Assembly: GCA_018268355.1 (NCBI GenBank)
Contig: JAFDWR010000001.1
Location: forward strand, 1,141,858-1,205,857
Length of the DNA stretch: 64,000 bases
Direction of reading: 5' to 3'
Origin: Armatimonadota bacterium
GTDB taxonomy: Bacteria; Armatimonadota; Fimbriimonadia; Fimbriimonadales; Fimbriimonadaceae
Within the stretch, counting starts at the first letter, position 1, and the number at the start of each line of letters is the position of its first letter. The position numbers and the translations under genes were made by a program. Positions 63,381 through 64,000 of this stretch are shown piece by piece. The notes under the pieces were generated by a model. It saw only the letters and a list, made by a program, of their open reading frames with translations. It was not told where the DNA came from and ran no database searches.

Positions 63381-63386
63381 TAGAAT
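63381..63386 (+). promoter_or_regulatory. -10 element of a probable leaderless promoter (SLH protein)
   Basis: TAGAAT-GCTGACT-ATG: spacing 7 nt to ATG 63394. This hexamer overlaps an alternative in-frame ATG at 63385. Confidence 0.5.
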
Positions 63387-63393
63387 GCTGACT

Positions 63394-64000
63394 ATGCCAA
63401 TCTTGTCCGCTGCGCTCGCTACAATCTCCATCCTCCACGGTGCTCACCTCCAGGGTCCGACGCCGTTCAACCCGAAACTTGGACCGAGCGGCGCGCCAGC
63501 GATCTCGGTGACCGATTTCCAGGACATCACTCCAAACGACCGCTGCTACGAGGCTCTCCAGAGTCTGTCCGAGCGCTACGGCATTGTCGGCCCGCTGAAA
63601 GACAAGAAGTTTCATCCTGAAATGGCCATGACGTGGGCGGAGGGCTATTTGACCACCTATCGCCTGTTAAATACCGCAGCAAAGTTCTTCCGCGATCCCG
63701 ACTCTGGGCCTGGGAAGGCGTTCTACGATGGCCTCAAGCGGCGAAACAACAAGCCGGTGAAGGATTTGAAGGCCCTCGAGAAGTCGCTGAAGGGGTCGGA
63801 ATACGGGTACATGGTCGTCGGGCTTGCCGACTTCTACAAGTGCTACCTGGGCCCGAACCCGATGGCGATCAAGATCAACGCCGCGATGACCCGCGCGGAG
63901 GCTGTCGACTTCTATCTAAAGGTCTTTGCTCCGAAGGCGATCACGTTCCCCTGGGATTCCAACTCGAAGGCGGAGATGTCGAAGGTCATCTCACGGGGCG
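63394..64000 (+). CDS. SLH-domain secreted protein, 3' partial
   Basis: The frame is open to the right edge (about 202 codons visible). Signal peptide (PILSAALATISILHGA), then an S-layer-homology repeat with VTDFQDITPND, ALQSLSERYGIV and FHPEMAMTWAEGY. A second, partial repeat follows with AAMTRAEAVDFYLKVF. SLH domains tether proteins to cell-wall polymers or, in diderms, link outer membrane to peptidoglycan. ATG 63394 is preferred over ATG 63385 because of the upstream TAGAAT. What follows the SLH repeats lies outside the window. Confidence 0.8.
   Translation, partial: MPILSAALATISILHGAHLQGPTPFNPKLGPSGAPAISVTDFQDITPNDRCYEALQSLSERYGIVGPLKDKKFHPEMAMTWAEGYLTTYRLLNTAAKFFRDPDSGPGKAFYDGLKRRNNKPVKDLKALEKSLKGSEYGYMVVGLADFYKCYLGPNPMAIKINAAMTRAEAVDFYLKVFAPKAITFPWDSNSKAEMSKVISRG

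Overview
This is a GC-rich, gene-dense bacterial chromosome segment with about 59 protein genes on both strands, one RNase P RNA and one cobalamin riboswitch. I see no tRNA, rRNA, CRISPR array, prophage or insertion sequence. The best guess is a diderm member of the Armatimonadota, class Fimbriimonadia. Reasons: a pseudopilin with the [14 protein letters not shown] motif after its cleavage site, PEP-CTERM proteins next to an SLH-domain protein, outer-membrane machinery (TolC, RND pump, Lnt), scattered single ribosomal protein genes, and atpDC detached from the rest of the ATP synthase genes. The phylum call is inference from protein style; no 16S gene is present.

Layout. 1-6.7 kb: C-terminal part of an S53 (sedolisin) peptidase, an orphan Rieske oxygenase, a methyltransferase, a GAF-GGDEF diguanylate cyclase and a clostripain-like lipoprotein. 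7-12.1 kb: housekeeping genes (rpsR, gpsA, fused E1 of a 2-oxoacid dehydrogenase, msrB, rplA). 12.1-20.2 kb: an S41-type peptidase, a cobalamin-riboswitch operon (pseudopilin plus PEP-CTERM protein), a stress pair (hsp20-usp), citrate synthase, two further PEP-CTERM proteins and a cyclophilin. 20.3-24.3 kb: secreted proteins of unknown function, a matrixin-like metalloprotease and rnpB. 24.3-29.5 kb: an overlapping cyclase-like/lipB/rnhB operon, an AraC regulator and a secreted beta-propeller. 29.5-37.5 kb: prfA, a GH13 amylase, lnt with a histidine phosphatase, a methylisocitrate-lyase-like enzyme and unknowns. 37.5-46.5 kb: uvrB-deoA, corA, Thermus-type isocitrate dehydrogenase, two regulators and atpDC. 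46.6-53.1 kb: a GspE/PilB ATPase, a GH29 fucosidase, GalM and an esterase. 53.1-63.3 kb: a GH18-NodB-GT2 trifunctional polysaccharide protein and a tripartite RND efflux operon ending in an SRAP (YedK) gene. The window ends inside an SLH-domain protein gene.

How the genes work together. Many genes appear to be read from a TANNNT -10 element lying only 6-8 nt before the start codon, which suggests widespread leaderless mRNAs; other genes have clear Shine-Dalgarno sites. Terminators are mostly long, nearly perfect stems with 3-4 nt loops and flanking A/T runs, serving convergent genes from both sides. Cell-surface biology is prominent: pseudopilin, PilB/GspE ATPase, three PEP-CTERM proteins, an SLH protein and an exopolysaccharide-type synthase.

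The most unusual unit is at 13.3-14.9 kb. A B12 aptamer precedes a translationally coupled pseudopilin/PEP-CTERM gene pair instead of the usual B12 transport or synthesis genes. This suggests a surface system that responds to cobalamin shortage.
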